Assembly: GCA_019058315.1 (NCBI GenBank)
Contig: JAHPZH010000001.1
Coordinates: forward strand, 213,566 to 277,565
Length of the DNA: 64,000 bases
Origin: Candidatus Helarchaeota archaeon
GTDB lineage: Archaea > Asgardarchaeota > Lokiarchaeia > Helarchaeales > RDOG01
Direction of reading: 5' to 3'
The notes under the pieces are model-generated. The model was not told where the DNA came from, ran no database searches, and was given only the letters and a program-made list of their open reading frames with translations. Shown piece after piece: positions 52,056-61,169 of this stretch (positions are counted from its first letter, which is position 1; each line of letters opens with the position of its first letter). The translations under genes were made by a program, and so were the position numbers.

Positions 52056-52991
52056 ATGACTTTAAATTTTCTCATAACTAACCCAGCTTTATTTTGGATT
52101 CTTGCAATTATAGGTGGAATTGTTGTAGGCTTATTTGGGCTATTATCAATTAAAGCTGGTATTGTCGACACTTCTGGATTAATCGCCGGATTTATTGTAG
52201 GTTTAGGTGTATGGATTGGGGGTGGTTTTACATGGTTTTTAATAATATTAACATTTCATTTAGTTGCTGGGGGTTTTACAAAGTATAAATATGAAAGAAA
52301 GAGAAAAGCTGGTTTTGCGCAAGAAAAAGGAGGGGCACGTGGTTGGCCAAATGTTTTTGCAAATGGGGGATTTGCCACAATATGTGCTGTTTTTGGTGGT
52401 GTTGCTCTATATTATGCCCAAAGTAGCTCTTTTACGGTTATTCAGAATTTGGATCTGTTAGGAATTGCTTTTTTTGGGTTCCTTGGTGCTGTATCTACAA
52501 TGATTGCTGATACACTAGGAACTGAAATTGGTTTATTAAGTAAATCAAAACCTAGGTTAATTACCCATCTAAATCAAAAAGTAGAGCCAGGCACTTCTGG
52601 TGGTGTGACAATTTTAGGGGAGCTTGGTGGAGTTCTCGGATCCCTTATAGTTTCACTGATTGCTGTGTTTATTTATATAATCCATATTACATTTGGATTT
52701 CCATTTTTTCAGCTTCCATTTTTTGGACTTGAATTAATTATAATCGGTATAGTTTCTGGTTTAGCTGGTGGTGCTGTAGATTCGGTTATTGGTGCAACTG
52801 TACAAGGAATTTTCCAATGCCAGGGTGCATGTAAAAAAATTACTGAAAAAAGTAAGCATTGCGGAGTACCAGCAAAACATCTTCGGGGATGGAGATACTT
52901 AGAAAATAATATGGTAAATTTTCTTGCCAGTCTTTCAGGAGGAATTGTTGCTATTATTTTAGGATATATATTTTTAATATTGAGGATTTAA
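52056..52991 (+). CDS. DUF92 membrane protein (VTE6-like prenyl-phosphate kinase candidate)
   Basis: The 311 residues are polytopic (about seven helices). DUF92 motifs include STMIADTLGTEIGLLSK, EPGTSGGVTILGE and a central GGAVDSVIGATVQG. In plants and cyanobacteria DUF92 members (VTE6) phosphorylate phytyl phosphate to phytyl diphosphate. Between a GGGP synthase and a VTE5/dolichol-kinase-like gene, it plausibly makes geranylgeranyl diphosphate from the monophosphate; that is inference. The ATG follows GAGG, with a 10-base gap from the GGGP synthase stop. Confidence 0.78.
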   Translation: MTLNFLITNPALFWILAIIGGIVVGLFGLLSIKAGIVDTSGLIAGFIVGLGVWIGGGFTWFLIILTFHLVAGGFTKYKYERKRKAGFAQEKGGARGWPNVFANGGFATICAVFGGVALYYAQSSSFTVIQNLDLLGIAFFGFLGAVSTMIADTLGTEIGLLSKSKPRLITHLNQKVEPGTSGGVTILGELGGVLGSLIVSLIAVFIYIIHITFGFPFFQLPFFGLELIIIGIVSGLAGGAVDSVIGATVQGIFQCQGACKKITEKSKHCGVPAKHLRGWRYLENNMVNFLASLSGGIVAIILGYIFLILRI

Positions 52992-53008
52992 TATTGAGGT
53001 GAAGTTTA

Positions 53009-53800
53009 ATGGGAGATATATTGTATAATTTTATTGTTTTAATTTGTGCATATCTTTATGTGTTTATAGTTGTTGGAATTGGCATCTTTATTCAAAAGAA
53101 GACTAATAAAAGCTCTGAATTTACAAGAAAAACCATTCATGTTCTTGCGGGATTTGTGGTGTATTCAGTCTTTTTATTTACTCCAGATTTTGCGTGGCTA
53201 GCTTTAATTATCGCTATTACATTTGTTATTTTACTTTGGGCTAGTGGACCCACCGGACCGGAATTCATGAAAGCTATGTTCGACTCTATGGCAAGAACTG
53301 ATGATATAGAAGAAGGTAAAATTTATGGTCCACTTTATTATGCGATTTCAATAACAATATTAACTACTATTTTTACACTTCCATTTTGGAATTTAGTTGA
53401 ACTTTATTGGATTCCAGCCTCTGCTTTGTCAATAATGTATTTAGGTGACGGTATTGCCCCATTTATAGGCAAAAAGTTCGGAAGATATCAATACGGTCCT
53501 AATAAAAGAACAATTACTGGATCAGTTGCAGTTTTTATACTTGGAATAATTGGATGCCTCATAACGATGTTTATTGCTGTTACCTTAACGAACGGTGGTC
53601 TTTCTTCCCAAAAGTTAGAAATTAATATATTTACATTAGTCGTCTCTATAATAACTGCAGGTGTTTTTACAATACTTGAAGCAATTACACCTAAAGGATT
53701 CGATAATATAACGTGCCCTCTTACAAGTACTCTCGTTTTATGGCTAATTTCCTCGTGGGTTATACCAACCGTTCCGAGATTTATTGCTTTATTTCCCTAA
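53009..53800 (+). CDS. Dolichol/phytol kinase-like membrane protein (VTE5-like)
   Basis: The 263 residues contain about seven helices. The CTP-dependent kinase/cytidylyltransferase signature GDGIAPFIGKKFGR is followed by KRTITGSVAVF and EAITPKGFDNITCP, as in phytol kinases (VTE5) and dolichol kinases. The Lys/Arg loop and the DN(I/L) segment are conserved. It probably phosphorylates a polyprenol such as geranylgeraniol. The ATG is preceded by GAGGTGA; it is 17 bases after the DUF92 gene, the last gene of the operon. Confidence 0.82.
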   Translation: MGDILYNFIVLICAYLYVFIVVGIGIFIQKKTNKSSEFTRKTIHVLAGFVVYSVFLFTPDFAWLALIIAITFVILLWASGPTGPEFMKAMFDSMARTDDIEEGKIYGPLYYAISITILTTIFTLPFWNLVELYWIPASALSIMYLGDGIAPFIGKKFGRYQYGPNKRTITGSVAVFILGIIGCLITMFIAVTLTNGGLSSQKLEINIFTLVVSIITAGVFTILEAITPKGFDNITCPLTSTLVLWLISSWVIPTVPRFIALFP

Positions 53801-53857
53801 TTTTTAAAAAAATGAAAAAAATAGAATATTTGGGTTAAAAAAATTATTATTCTGACT

Positions 53858-55945
53858 TTAACGTTCTTGCAATCGACGAATTAATATTAGACCTATAAAT
53901 GAACCAACCGCTACAAGTACCATAACTAATGTGATTAAAGGCAAATTATCCTCTTTAGGAATAAGCAAAAGTAATAATGGTAAAAGACTAGGTTCTGAAG
54001 GTGAGGGACCTCTTGTAATATTTACAAAAACAGTGTCAGTTAAAACTTGACCTGTAGTTGTGTTGAATTCAATTGTATAATTGAATAATCCTATCGTAGA
54101 TCGATTTATTGCTATATTTAATGGTGTTGCATTTGGCCAAGTTGTCCAATTAATCCATACATAATAATTATCATTAGTATCATTTACCCATATTCTGTAA
54201 TATCCCGAACCGAAATCATCAAATAAGGTCCAATTAATGGTTTCTGAACTGGTTGTTGTTGTATTAATATCTGAAGGTTGGTTAGTAGTTGGTAGTGCAT
54301 CCGTTATATTAACTATGACGATATCTGTGTTTAATTGGTTGTAACTGTCATTAAATTGAATTGTGTAATTGTAAATTCCCGGGGCAGTGCGATTAATTGT
54401 TATATTATATTGTGTATTATTTGTCCATGATGCCCAATCTACCCATACATAATAATTATCATTTGTATCATTTGCCAATACTCTATATTGTCCCGTACCA
54501 AAATCATCGGATAGTGTCCAATTGATAGTTTCTGTTCCACTTGCAGAAGTCGTAATATCAGTTGGTTGGGTTGAAGTCGGTTTTTTATCTGAGGTTGTAT
54601 ACATTATTTCGGAATCAGTTCCCCATTCAGCATCAGTACCATCTTCCCAGACTATATGTACTCGTCCATTATTCTCAGCTATTATACTCGGTGAACCACT
54701 AAGACCAGAATTCCAACCGTAAATATCCGAAATCGCTGTAGCATTGGACCATACAGCACTAGTATAGTTTACATACATTATTTCCTGGTCTGTTCCCCAT
54801 TCACCGTCTGTATCATCTGACCAGACCACGTGTATTTTTCCATTCTTATCAACTACGATGCTTGGGGCAAGACTCAGGTCATTATTCCAACCATAAATGT
54901 CTGAAATCACAGTTGCATTTGACCAGCCCGCACTAGTATAGTTTGCATACATAATTTCGATATCTATTCCCCAGGTGCCATTTGTCCCATCTTCCCAGAC
55001 CACATGTAAGTTATTATCATTTGCAACTGCGATGCTTGGAGAACTACTATCATCATCATTCCAGCCATAAATATCCGAAATCACAGTTGCATTTGACCAA
55101 CTTGCACCTGTATAGTTTGCATACATTATTTCCTGGTCTGTTCCCCATTCACCAGCCGTCGAATCTTCCCAGACTACGTGTAAATTTCCATTATTATCAA
55201 TTGCAATGCTCGGAGAACTACTATCATCATTATTCCAACCATAAATATCTGAAATCACAGTTGCATTTGACCAGCCTGCACCAGTATTGTTTGCATACAT
55301 TATTTCCCAGTCTCCTCCCCATTCACCGTCTGTATCATCTGACCAGACCACGTGTATATTACTATTATTATCGACTACGATGCTAGTGAATCTACTATCC
55401 TGATCATTCCATCCATAAATGTCTGAAATTACAGTTGCATTTGACCAGCCCACACTTGTATAATTTGCATACATAATTTCGCTATCAGTTCCCCATTCAC
55501 CATCTGTATCATCTTCCCAGACCACGTGTAAGTTACTATTATTATCAACTGCGATACTCGGGGCAAGACTCGGCTCATTATTCCAACCGTAAATATCTGA
55601 AATCACAGTTGCATTTGACCAGCCAGCACTAGTATAGTTTGCATACATAATTTCGGAATCAGTTCCCCATTCACCATTTGTATAATCTTCCCAAACAACA
55701 TGTATGTTTCCATTATTATCGACTGCAATGCTTGGATCTAAGCTTTCGTCAATATTCCAGTTGTTAATGTCTGAAATTACTGTAGCATTAAACCAACTAG
55801 AAGTATTTAGGGTCGAATGGTTATTTTCGTTAACTGCAGATAAGGGTATAACTACAGAATTAAATTTAGATAAAGAACCAACAAATATTAATGTAAAAAT
55901 TAAGAAAATCTGAGTAATTACTATTATTGCTTTTTTTTTCTTCAT
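53858..55945 (-). CDS. Surface protein with seven propeller-type repeats
   Basis: The 695 residues begin with a signal peptide (about 1-32). Seven repeats of 58 residues (about 50-455) share the pattern SNATVISDIYGWN, SIAVDNNxNxHVVWED, WGTDxEIMYANYT; seven blades suggest a beta-propeller like that of BNR/sialidase proteins. Two related beta-sandwich segments of about 95 residues follow (STQPTDIT.. and TTNQPSDIN..). A Pro/Leu-rich linker leads to a transmembrane helix (about 667-687) and a short basic tail. Sequons are abundant. It is an anchored surface protein, possibly carbohydrate- or partner-binding. Confidence 0.85.
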   Translation of the reverse strand: MKKKKAIIVITQIFLIFTLIFVGSLSKFNSVVIPLSAVNENNHSTLNTSSWFNATVISDINNWNIDESLDPSIAVDNNGNIHVVWEDYTNGEWGTDSEIMYANYTSAGWSNATVISDIYGWNNEPSLAPSIAVDNNSNLHVVWEDDTDGEWGTDSEIMYANYTSVGWSNATVISDIYGWNDQDSRFTSIVVDNNSNIHVVWSDDTDGEWGGDWEIMYANNTGAGWSNATVISDIYGWNNDDSSSPSIAIDNNGNLHVVWEDSTAGEWGTDQEIMYANYTGASWSNATVISDIYGWNDDDSSSPSIAVANDNNLHVVWEDGTNGTWGIDIEIMYANYTSAGWSNATVISDIYGWNNDLSLAPSIVVDKNGKIHVVWSDDTDGEWGTDQEIMYVNYTSAVWSNATAISDIYGWNSGLSGSPSIIAENNGRVHIVWEDGTDAEWGTDSEIMYTTSDKKPTSTQPTDITTSASGTETINWTLSDDFGTGQYRVLANDTNDNYYVWVDWASWTNNTQYNITINRTAPGIYNYTIQFNDSYNQLNTDIVIVNITDALPTTNQPSDINTTTTSSETINWTLFDDFGSGYYRIWVNDTNDNYYVWINWTTWPNATPLNIAINRSTIGLFNYTIEFNTTTGQVLTDTVFVNITRGPSPSEPSLLPLLLLLIPKEDNLPLITLVMVLVAVGSFIGLILIRRLQER
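54577..55798 (-). repeat. Seven in-frame repeats of about 174 bp
   Basis: Each unit encodes 58 residues. Neighbouring units are strongly alike at the DNA level in the YGWN and GEWGTD segments, indicating recent expansion. The repeats are inside a gene, not a CRISPR. Confidence 0.85.
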
Positions 55946-56254
55946 AAAAACCCTTCTTTTAAGGAATTTGTAATAAAAATATATTTTTATTTTAAATTTA
56001 AATTTTTTTTAATATAATAAAGTCTGAATATTAATAAATTTGAGGGATAATAAATGGTTAATACAGTTTTAGTAACGATATATCGTGATAAAATCTTTAT
56101 GGACGGTGATGTGATCATAGATGATTAAGAAATTGAGGAATTATTTCCAGATTTTATATTACATTCCTTCAGACATTTAAAAAAAATAAATTTTGACTAG
56201 GATTAAAAAATTTGAATTTCTAAGTATAGTATCAATTTATTTTAATATTCCAAA
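55946..56254. other. 309-bp gap with interrupted small ORF
   Basis: The gap between the surface protein start and the TPR gene stop contains the candidate described at 56054-56200, behind a GAGGG site. The rest is A/T-rich spacer carrying the promoter of the leftward surface gene. Confidence 0.5.
56054..56200 (+). pseudogene. Small ORF with in-frame stop (possible decayed gene)
   Basis: An ATG at 56054 has GAGGG at 56042-56046, seven bases upstream. The frame codes 24 residues (MVNTVLVTIYRDKIFMDGDV at the start), meets TAA at 56126-56128, then continues as another clean 23 codons to TAG at 56198. Both halves look like normal protein (EIEELFPDFILHSFRHLKK after the stop). It could be a real 24-residue peptide, a nonsense-mutated gene, or an assembly error. 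No family is recognised. Confidence 0.4.
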
Positions 56255-56752
56255 TTAATTGGTCTTTTCTTTCGTTAAAATACTTTCTATTTTTTTAAGA
56301 GCTTGATTTATTTCAACGTTTTTTTCATCAATTGGTGAATTTTTTTCATGATCATCAATAGCTTTCTTAAATGTTATTAATTTTTTATGAGCTGCATCCA
56401 CATTTTTCCAAAAATTACTCAATTTTGGATTAATATTAAGTGCTTTTTCGTAACAGTCTAATGCTTTTTTAAAATTCCATAAATCCATATATACATTTCC
56501 CAATGCGTTCCAAGCATCAACATTATCAGGATTTAACTCAAGTATTTTCTTATAAGCACTAATTGCTTTATTATAGTCAGCTAATTTAGAAAAAACAGTT
56601 CCCGTATGATATAATGCCTTTTCATGTCTTGGATCGATTTCCACAACTTTCTGGAAATAATCTAGAGCTTTTTCAAATTTATATGCTTTAAAATATCTAA
56701 TTCCCTCTTCATATAAGCCTTGAACCGTTTTTTCATCTAAAGTTTCTGACAT
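56255..56752 (-). CDS. TPR-repeat protein
   Basis: The 165 residues form about four tetratricopeptide repeats: GIRYFKAYKFEKALDYFQKV, ALYHTGTVFSKLADYNKAI, WNALGNVYMDLWNFKKALD and a more diverged fourth. TPRs mediate protein-protein contacts. It has no other domain and is probably cytosolic. The ATG is at 56752. It lies 29 bases from the end of the ankyrin gene on the same strand, so they may be one unit, both adaptor-type proteins. Confidence 0.88.
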   Translation of the reverse strand: MSETLDEKTVQGLYEEGIRYFKAYKFEKALDYFQKVVEIDPRHEKALYHTGTVFSKLADYNKAISAYKKILELNPDNVDAWNALGNVYMDLWNFKKALDCYEKALNINPKLSNFWKNVDAAHKKLITFKKAIDDHEKNSPIDEKNVEINQALKKIESILTKEKTN

Positions 56753-56781
56753 TGATATCTATATAATTGAAAAATATCTAA

Positions 56782-57726
56782 TTATTTAAATTTGGTTAAA
56801 TAGGCAATGATATTCTTTTTTTTAGCTTTTTTTGCAACATCTAAAGGTGTATCTCCAATTTTATAGGGTTCAAAGTCTTTTGTTAGTTTTGAATTTACAT
56901 CTCCACCTTTTTTAATGAGAAATTTCAAAACATCTAGATGTCCATTTTCCGTAGCTTCATGTAAAGGTGTAAAACCATAATTTTCTTTAATAGTTACATC
57001 TGCTCCCGCTGCTATTAACATTTTAACAATATTTAAGTGACCTTTACGACTTGCGAAATGTAATGCAGTTAGACCAAAAACATCTTGATGGTTTATATTT
57101 TCGACTCCTTTTTTCAATAACATCTCGACAATTTCATCACAACCTTCATCAGATGCATGAAAAAGAGGTGTTTGATCTTCTTTCTTTGTTTTTTGATTCA
57201 CATTTATCCCATTATCAATCAGATATTTCACAGTGTTTATATAACCGTAATATTCATCATCTGGATGAGATCCCTGAATTTTACGAATCTCATCTGGATC
57301 ACTAATTTCAACTTTTTTTCCATTGCGTTCTATTATAAGTTTGAAATCCATGGGTCTCCCAGGTAATTTTTTGGCGATTTCATGGATTGGATTAAATCCA
57401 CTATCCAATGCTACATCAATTTTCGCACCGTTTTTATGGAGATAGACTACCACATCATAAAAACCCTCAAGTGCCGCCATATATAAAGGAGATTCATTAT
57501 CTATAGTTACCGCATTAACATTCGCACCATTTTCAACAAGTAATTTCGTAATTTCCAAAAATTTTTTATCTTGAAGATGTGGCATCCAAGTCATGGCATT
57601 ATGGAGAGCTGTAAGACCATCTTCATTTGCCGCATTGACATCCACACCATCCGCAATCAATTTTTTAATTTCTTCAATTCTACCTGAATAAGCATAACCT
57701 CTAAGATCTTTCTCTTTTTCACTCAT
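56782..57726 (-). CDS. Ankyrin-repeat protein
   Basis: The 314 residues form about seven to eight ankyrin repeats, with clear GADVTIKENYGFTPLHEATE, GLTALHFASRKGHLNIVKML and DNESPLYMAALEGF units. One repeat (about 105-185) carries an insertion with a KIQGSHPDDEYYG segment. It is a cytosolic protein-binding scaffold. Ankyrin proteins are common in Asgard genomes. The ATG is at 57726; it is divergent from the surface protein at 57934. Confidence 0.9.
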   Translation of the reverse strand: MSEKEKDLRGYAYSGRIEEIKKLIADGVDVNAANEDGLTALHNAMTWMPHLQDKKFLEITKLLVENGANVNAVTIDNESPLYMAALEGFYDVVVYLHKNGAKIDVALDSGFNPIHEIAKKLPGRPMDFKLIIERNGKKVEISDPDEIRKIQGSHPDDEYYGYINTVKYLIDNGINVNQKTKKEDQTPLFHASDEGCDEIVEMLLKKGVENINHQDVFGLTALHFASRKGHLNIVKMLIAAGADVTIKENYGFTPLHEATENGHLDVLKFLIKKGGDVNSKLTKDFEPYKIGDTPLDVAKKAKKKNIIAYLTKFK

Positions 57727-57933
57727 TATAACACCTTATTTCCATATCTCAATTTTTAAAATTAAATTGATTGAATATTTAGTTTTATAGCAATAGTTCA
57801 AACCATATTTTTCTATTTATTTATTCATATCAAATTTAAAATCATAGCTAATTATGAAACAAAAATTATTTATTCTAAAAAAAACAAATATCTTTACTTT
57901 TTTTCTTTTTTAATATTTAAAGGGAATGATTTT

Positions 57934-59553
57934 ATGAATAAAAAAGAAATTATTTTTCTTTTAACCTTACAGATATTTACATATCTAGCGATAGTTCCTT
58001 GCTTTATATCAATTTCAAATGATTCATCGTTAAATGAAAACATGATAAATTTGAATTCAGTAAGCTCAATAAGTAAATTACAAGAATCTGCTTGGATAAA
58101 TAATGGTGTTCCAATAGTGAATTTATCAAATGGGCAAACCTTTCCTCAAATTTGTTCTGACGGAGCTGGAGGAGCAATAATTGTTTGGCATGATGAGAGA
58201 GATGCATTTAATAATGATAGAATTTATGTCCAGCGTATTAATTCGAGTGGAGATATATATTGGACTACAAATGGAGTTCTTATTTGTGCTTTAATAAATT
58301 CTGTTTTAGATCAGATAAAAATTATTGCTAATGGAAATGGAGGAGCCATAATAACATGGAGGGATTATAGAGATAGCAATTACGATATTTACGCCCAGAA
58401 GATAAATTCAACCGGGCATACAAAGTGGTTCGGGAATGGATTAGCCATTTGCAATGATACATCAGCCCAAGAGTCTCCAAACCTTTGTAGCGATGGTGCT
58501 GGAGGAGCTATAATCACTTGGCATGATTATAGAAATTTTGGGACTACTGATTATGACATCTATGCTCAACATATTGACACAAATGGTATCACTCAATGGA
58601 TGAACAATGGTACTTTAATATGTAATGCTAGCAATTATCAACGATATCCCCAATTATGTAGTGACGGAAATGGAGGTGCAATTATCACTTGGTATGATGG
58701 AAGAGGTACAAATTATGATATTTATGCACAAAGGATTAATTCTTCTGGAAATCTTTTATGGAATAACAATGGTGAAGTAATTTGCAATGCTACTGGTGAA
58801 CAATCTAATCCTAGAATTTGTAAAGATGGAATAAATGGCTCAATTATCGCTTGGGTAGATGCCAGAGACGTGGATAAAGATATTTACTCCCAAAGAATTA
58901 ATTCAAGTGGAATTGTCCAATGGATTTCAAATGGTATTTCTATATCTAAAGCTAATAATACCCAAGAAAATCAACAAATTTGCTCTAATGGGGTAAATGG
59001 GTCAATAATTGTATGGGAAGATAATAGAACTGGTTCCCGTGATATTTATGCCCAAAAAATTAATTTAACTGGATCTACTATATGGGAAGCTAATGGAAGT
59101 GTCATATGTGACGCCACTAATCATCAAGAGCAACCTCAAATTTGTGCTGACGAATTAGGTGGTGCGTTTTTTACATGGCAAGACCAAAGATCCAGTGCAT
59201 TTGATATATATGCACAATATATTGACAGCGATGGAATTGCACAATGGAGAAAAAATGGGATACCAGTATGTACAGCATCTGATGAGCAACGTTACCCTCA
59301 GCTTTGTGTGGATGGAGCTAATGAATTGATAATTACTTGGCATGATTTGAGAAACGGTACACTAGATTATGATATTTATGCTCAAGGGACATCAGCCATT
59401 AGGAAACAGGAGAAAGCGGGACTCGAACTAGAAGGAATTCTTTTAATTCTTAGTGCATTAAAAACAGAAGATACTTTTATTATACTAATTATAGGTATCG
59501 TTGCCGCTATAGTCGTTGTTGTCTTAATTGTGATAATCAAAAGACAAAAATAA
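57934..59553 (+). CDS. Surface protein with eight propeller-like repeats
   Basis: The 539 residues begin with a signal peptide (about 1-28). Eight repeats of about 54 residues (55-490) share CSDGxGGAIITWxDxR, DIYAQxINSxGxxxW and NGxxIC. The paired Cys in each repeat could form one disulfide per blade. One transmembrane helix (about 512-535) and a short KRQK tail follow. An ATG start is preceded by AAAGGGAATG. It resembles a beta-propeller with BNR-like repeats, as in the 53858 and 13336 proteins, though with its own repeat sequence. It is likely a surface sensor or adhesin; the function is inferred. Confidence 0.82.
   Translation: MNKKEIIFLLTLQIFTYLAIVPCFISISNDSSLNENMINLNSVSSISKLQESAWINNGVPIVNLSNGQTFPQICSDGAGGAIIVWHDERDAFNNDRIYVQRINSSGDIYWTTNGVLICALINSVLDQIKIIANGNGGAIITWRDYRDSNYDIYAQKINSTGHTKWFGNGLAICNDTSAQESPNLCSDGAGGAIITWHDYRNFGTTDYDIYAQHIDTNGITQWMNNGTLICNASNYQRYPQLCSDGNGGAIITWYDGRGTNYDIYAQRINSSGNLLWNNNGEVICNATGEQSNPRICKDGINGSIIAWVDARDVDKDIYSQRINSSGIVQWISNGISISKANNTQENQQICSNGVNGSIIVWEDNRTGSRDIYAQKINLTGSTIWEANGSVICDATNHQEQPQICADELGGAFFTWQDQRSSAFDIYAQYIDSDGIAQWRKNGIPVCTASDEQRYPQLCVDGANELIITWHDLRNGTLDYDIYAQGTSAIRKQEKAGLELEGILLILSALKTEDTFIILIIGIVAAIVVVVLIVIIKRQK
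58096..59390 (+). repeat. Eight in-frame repeats of about 162 bp
   Basis: The repeats encode about 54 residues with strong conservation of W-x-D and IYAQ positions. They are less alike at the DNA level than those of the 53858 gene, so the expansion is older. Confidence 0.75.
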
Positions 59554-59568
59554 CTCATTTCTTTTTTT

Positions 59569-60831
59569 TTATATTATTGGTAATAAATTGATACCTTCTG
59601 GTACAACATAAACAGATTTTTTCGAGCCATCATCTAGTAATTTAACTGCTTCTTCAAAATTTTTGGTATATTGAAGTCCTATTTGCTTTAATTCTTCCTT
59701 ATATTGCTCTTGAGTTATAATTATAATTCTTTTTTGTTTAATTTTTGTAAACAAATAAAGAACACAAGCTTCTCCAGGAAGCTCACCTTTTTTTAATAGT
59801 GCTAATAATTCTGCAACTTTTAGGTTCTTTAAAAGTAATTCTTTAAAAGTTTCTGAAGCTGAAATTCCATTTTCTGCAGTTATAAAACAAATAATAGTCC
59901 CATTTTCTTTTGTTAACAAATCTGCTACAAAAAGAGCTTTTAATCCTTTTCCAATAGTTTTATATCGTGGATAGGAAGTTATTATACAGATATCAGCTTT
60001 ATCTTGAATTTCTATTCCATAATGGTCTTTAAAAGAATCTGCACCTTTTTTATGTGCTTCTTTATAATTTCCTGTAAAAACCTCAAATATGTTTCCATAA
60101 TTATCAAGCATTACATTAACGATAAAATCAAGATTTACAAATTTTGCAGCTTCTTCCATGTCCAGTCTAACTTGATTGCCTTCTAAATTACCAAAATATG
60201 AATTGCTATTAATCTTAAATAATAATGAATGATTCAATCTTATAGTTTTTCTTGATGCTACCCCAGGAACTATAATTGCTGCACCTCCACTGAATCCGGT
60301 TAATTCATGAGGCATTATTGTCCCTAATGAAATAATGAAATCTGCATTTACAACTTTTTTATTTATTTCAACTGGCACTTTTGATGTTGTAGTTCCTAAA
60401 AGTTTAAAATCTTTATCTGGATTATGAATAAAAAAAGGGAATTTATCTGGTAAATCTTTAAATTTTGCCTTGATTTCTCGATCATTAGGGGCTGGATGAA
60501 GTCCCTTTCCTACAATTATTTTAATATTGTGATTAGAAATGCCACAATCATTTAATTTTTTAACTAAGATGGAAATTAAATCGTAAACTGGAGTTGGTCT
60601 TGTCTGATCATCAGAAATAATAACAACATTTTTCTTATTTTTTAATAATTCTTCTAATTTTTTTGTTCCAAAGGGGTTATTTAACGAACTTTTAATCACA
60701 TCTGGAATATATCTTTTAGGTCTGTAATACCTAGGAATTAATTCTTGTAGAACTATCCAATTATCAGGAATTTGGATAGAAATATTATTTTTTTCATTTA
60801 ATTTTATGTCAAAATTCTGCTTCTGATCCAT
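59569..60831 (-). CDS. LarA-like (nickel-pincer racemase family) protein
   Basis: The start ATG at 60831 is preferred over an in-frame one at 60915 because the zinc-ribbon gene ends at 60833, giving a TGA-A-ATG junction and 420 residues, the family's usual length. LarA-family blocks are DDQTRPTP, KGLHPAPN (the His), PHELTGFSGG (the second His) and IRLNHS (the third His). In LarA a Lys in the GGxK..PG loop holds the nickel-pincer cofactor; here the loop is GGAAIIVPG, so that Lys seems absent. It may be a non-covalent homolog, a different racemase/epimerase, or inactive. Coupled to the upstream zinc-ribbon gene. Confidence 0.8.
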   Translation of the reverse strand: MDQKQNFDIKLNEKNNISIQIPDNWIVLQELIPRYYRPKRYIPDVIKSSLNNPFGTKKLEELLKNKKNVVIISDDQTRPTPVYDLISILVKKLNDCGISNHNIKIIVGKGLHPAPNDREIKAKFKDLPDKFPFFIHNPDKDFKLLGTTTSKVPVEINKKVVNADFIISLGTIMPHELTGFSGGAAIIVPGVASRKTIRLNHSLLFKINSNSYFGNLEGNQVRLDMEEAAKFVNLDFIVNVMLDNYGNIFEVFTGNYKEAHKKGADSFKDHYGIEIQDKADICIITSYPRYKTIGKGLKALFVADLLTKENGTIICFITAENGISASETFKELLLKNLKVAELLALLKKGELPGEACVLYLFTKIKQKRIIIITQEQYKEELKQIGLQYTKNFEEAVKLLDDGSKKSVYVVPEGINLLPII

Positions 60832-60832
60832 T

Positions 60833-61144
60833 TCAATCATTTTCTGCATATGCTTTTTGAGTATATTTGCCACATTTTTCGCAAAATACTTCGCAATCCC
60901 AATATCTATCTCCACTCATGGGATGTACACTAAATTGCGCGGCAATTATCTTCACACCCTTATTCCCACAATGAGCACATCCAAACTTACGAATAAAACG
61001 CTTTAACGGATGTTTCTCCCAAGCTATACCGGTTCCTTTATACCAAGTTTTACCTGATTCTCTAATTTCTTCACATGGTTTATTGTATCTTTTTTTATAA
61101 TCCTTCTCTATTAATCGAGGTTCATCATTTACCCATTCATACAT
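60833..61144 (-). CDS. Zinc-ribbon protein, tandem copy 2
   Basis: A 103-residue protein. The start ATG at 61144 is preferred (GGGA eight bases upstream) over the in-frame ATG at 61159, and it aligns with its neighbour. It has YEWVNDEPRLIEKDYK at the start, then CAHCG, then WDCEVFCEKCGKYT and the terminal AYAEND. The neighbour at 61170 shares this whole layout, so they are tandem duplicates. CxxC pairs suggest a zinc ribbon. The stop overlaps the LarA-like start region (TGA-A-ATG). The function is unknown. Confidence 0.75.
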   Translation of the reverse strand: MYEWVNDEPRLIEKDYKKRYNKPCEEIRESGKTWYKGTGIAWEKHPLKRFIRKFGCAHCGNKGVKIIAAQFSVHPMSGDRYWDCEVFCEKCGKYTQKAYAEND

Positions 61145-61169
61145 AAAAATCAGTCCCATTTTTAGTTAT

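Noticed and set aside
54982..55386. Plus-strand 134-codon frame rich in His, Tyr and Leu
   Set aside because: It is opposite the repeat region of the surface protein, and its own repetition follows from those repeats.
56126..56128. In-frame TAA as stop-codon recoding
   Set aside because: Other genes in the window end normally at TAA, and no recoding element is visible; decay or error is simpler.
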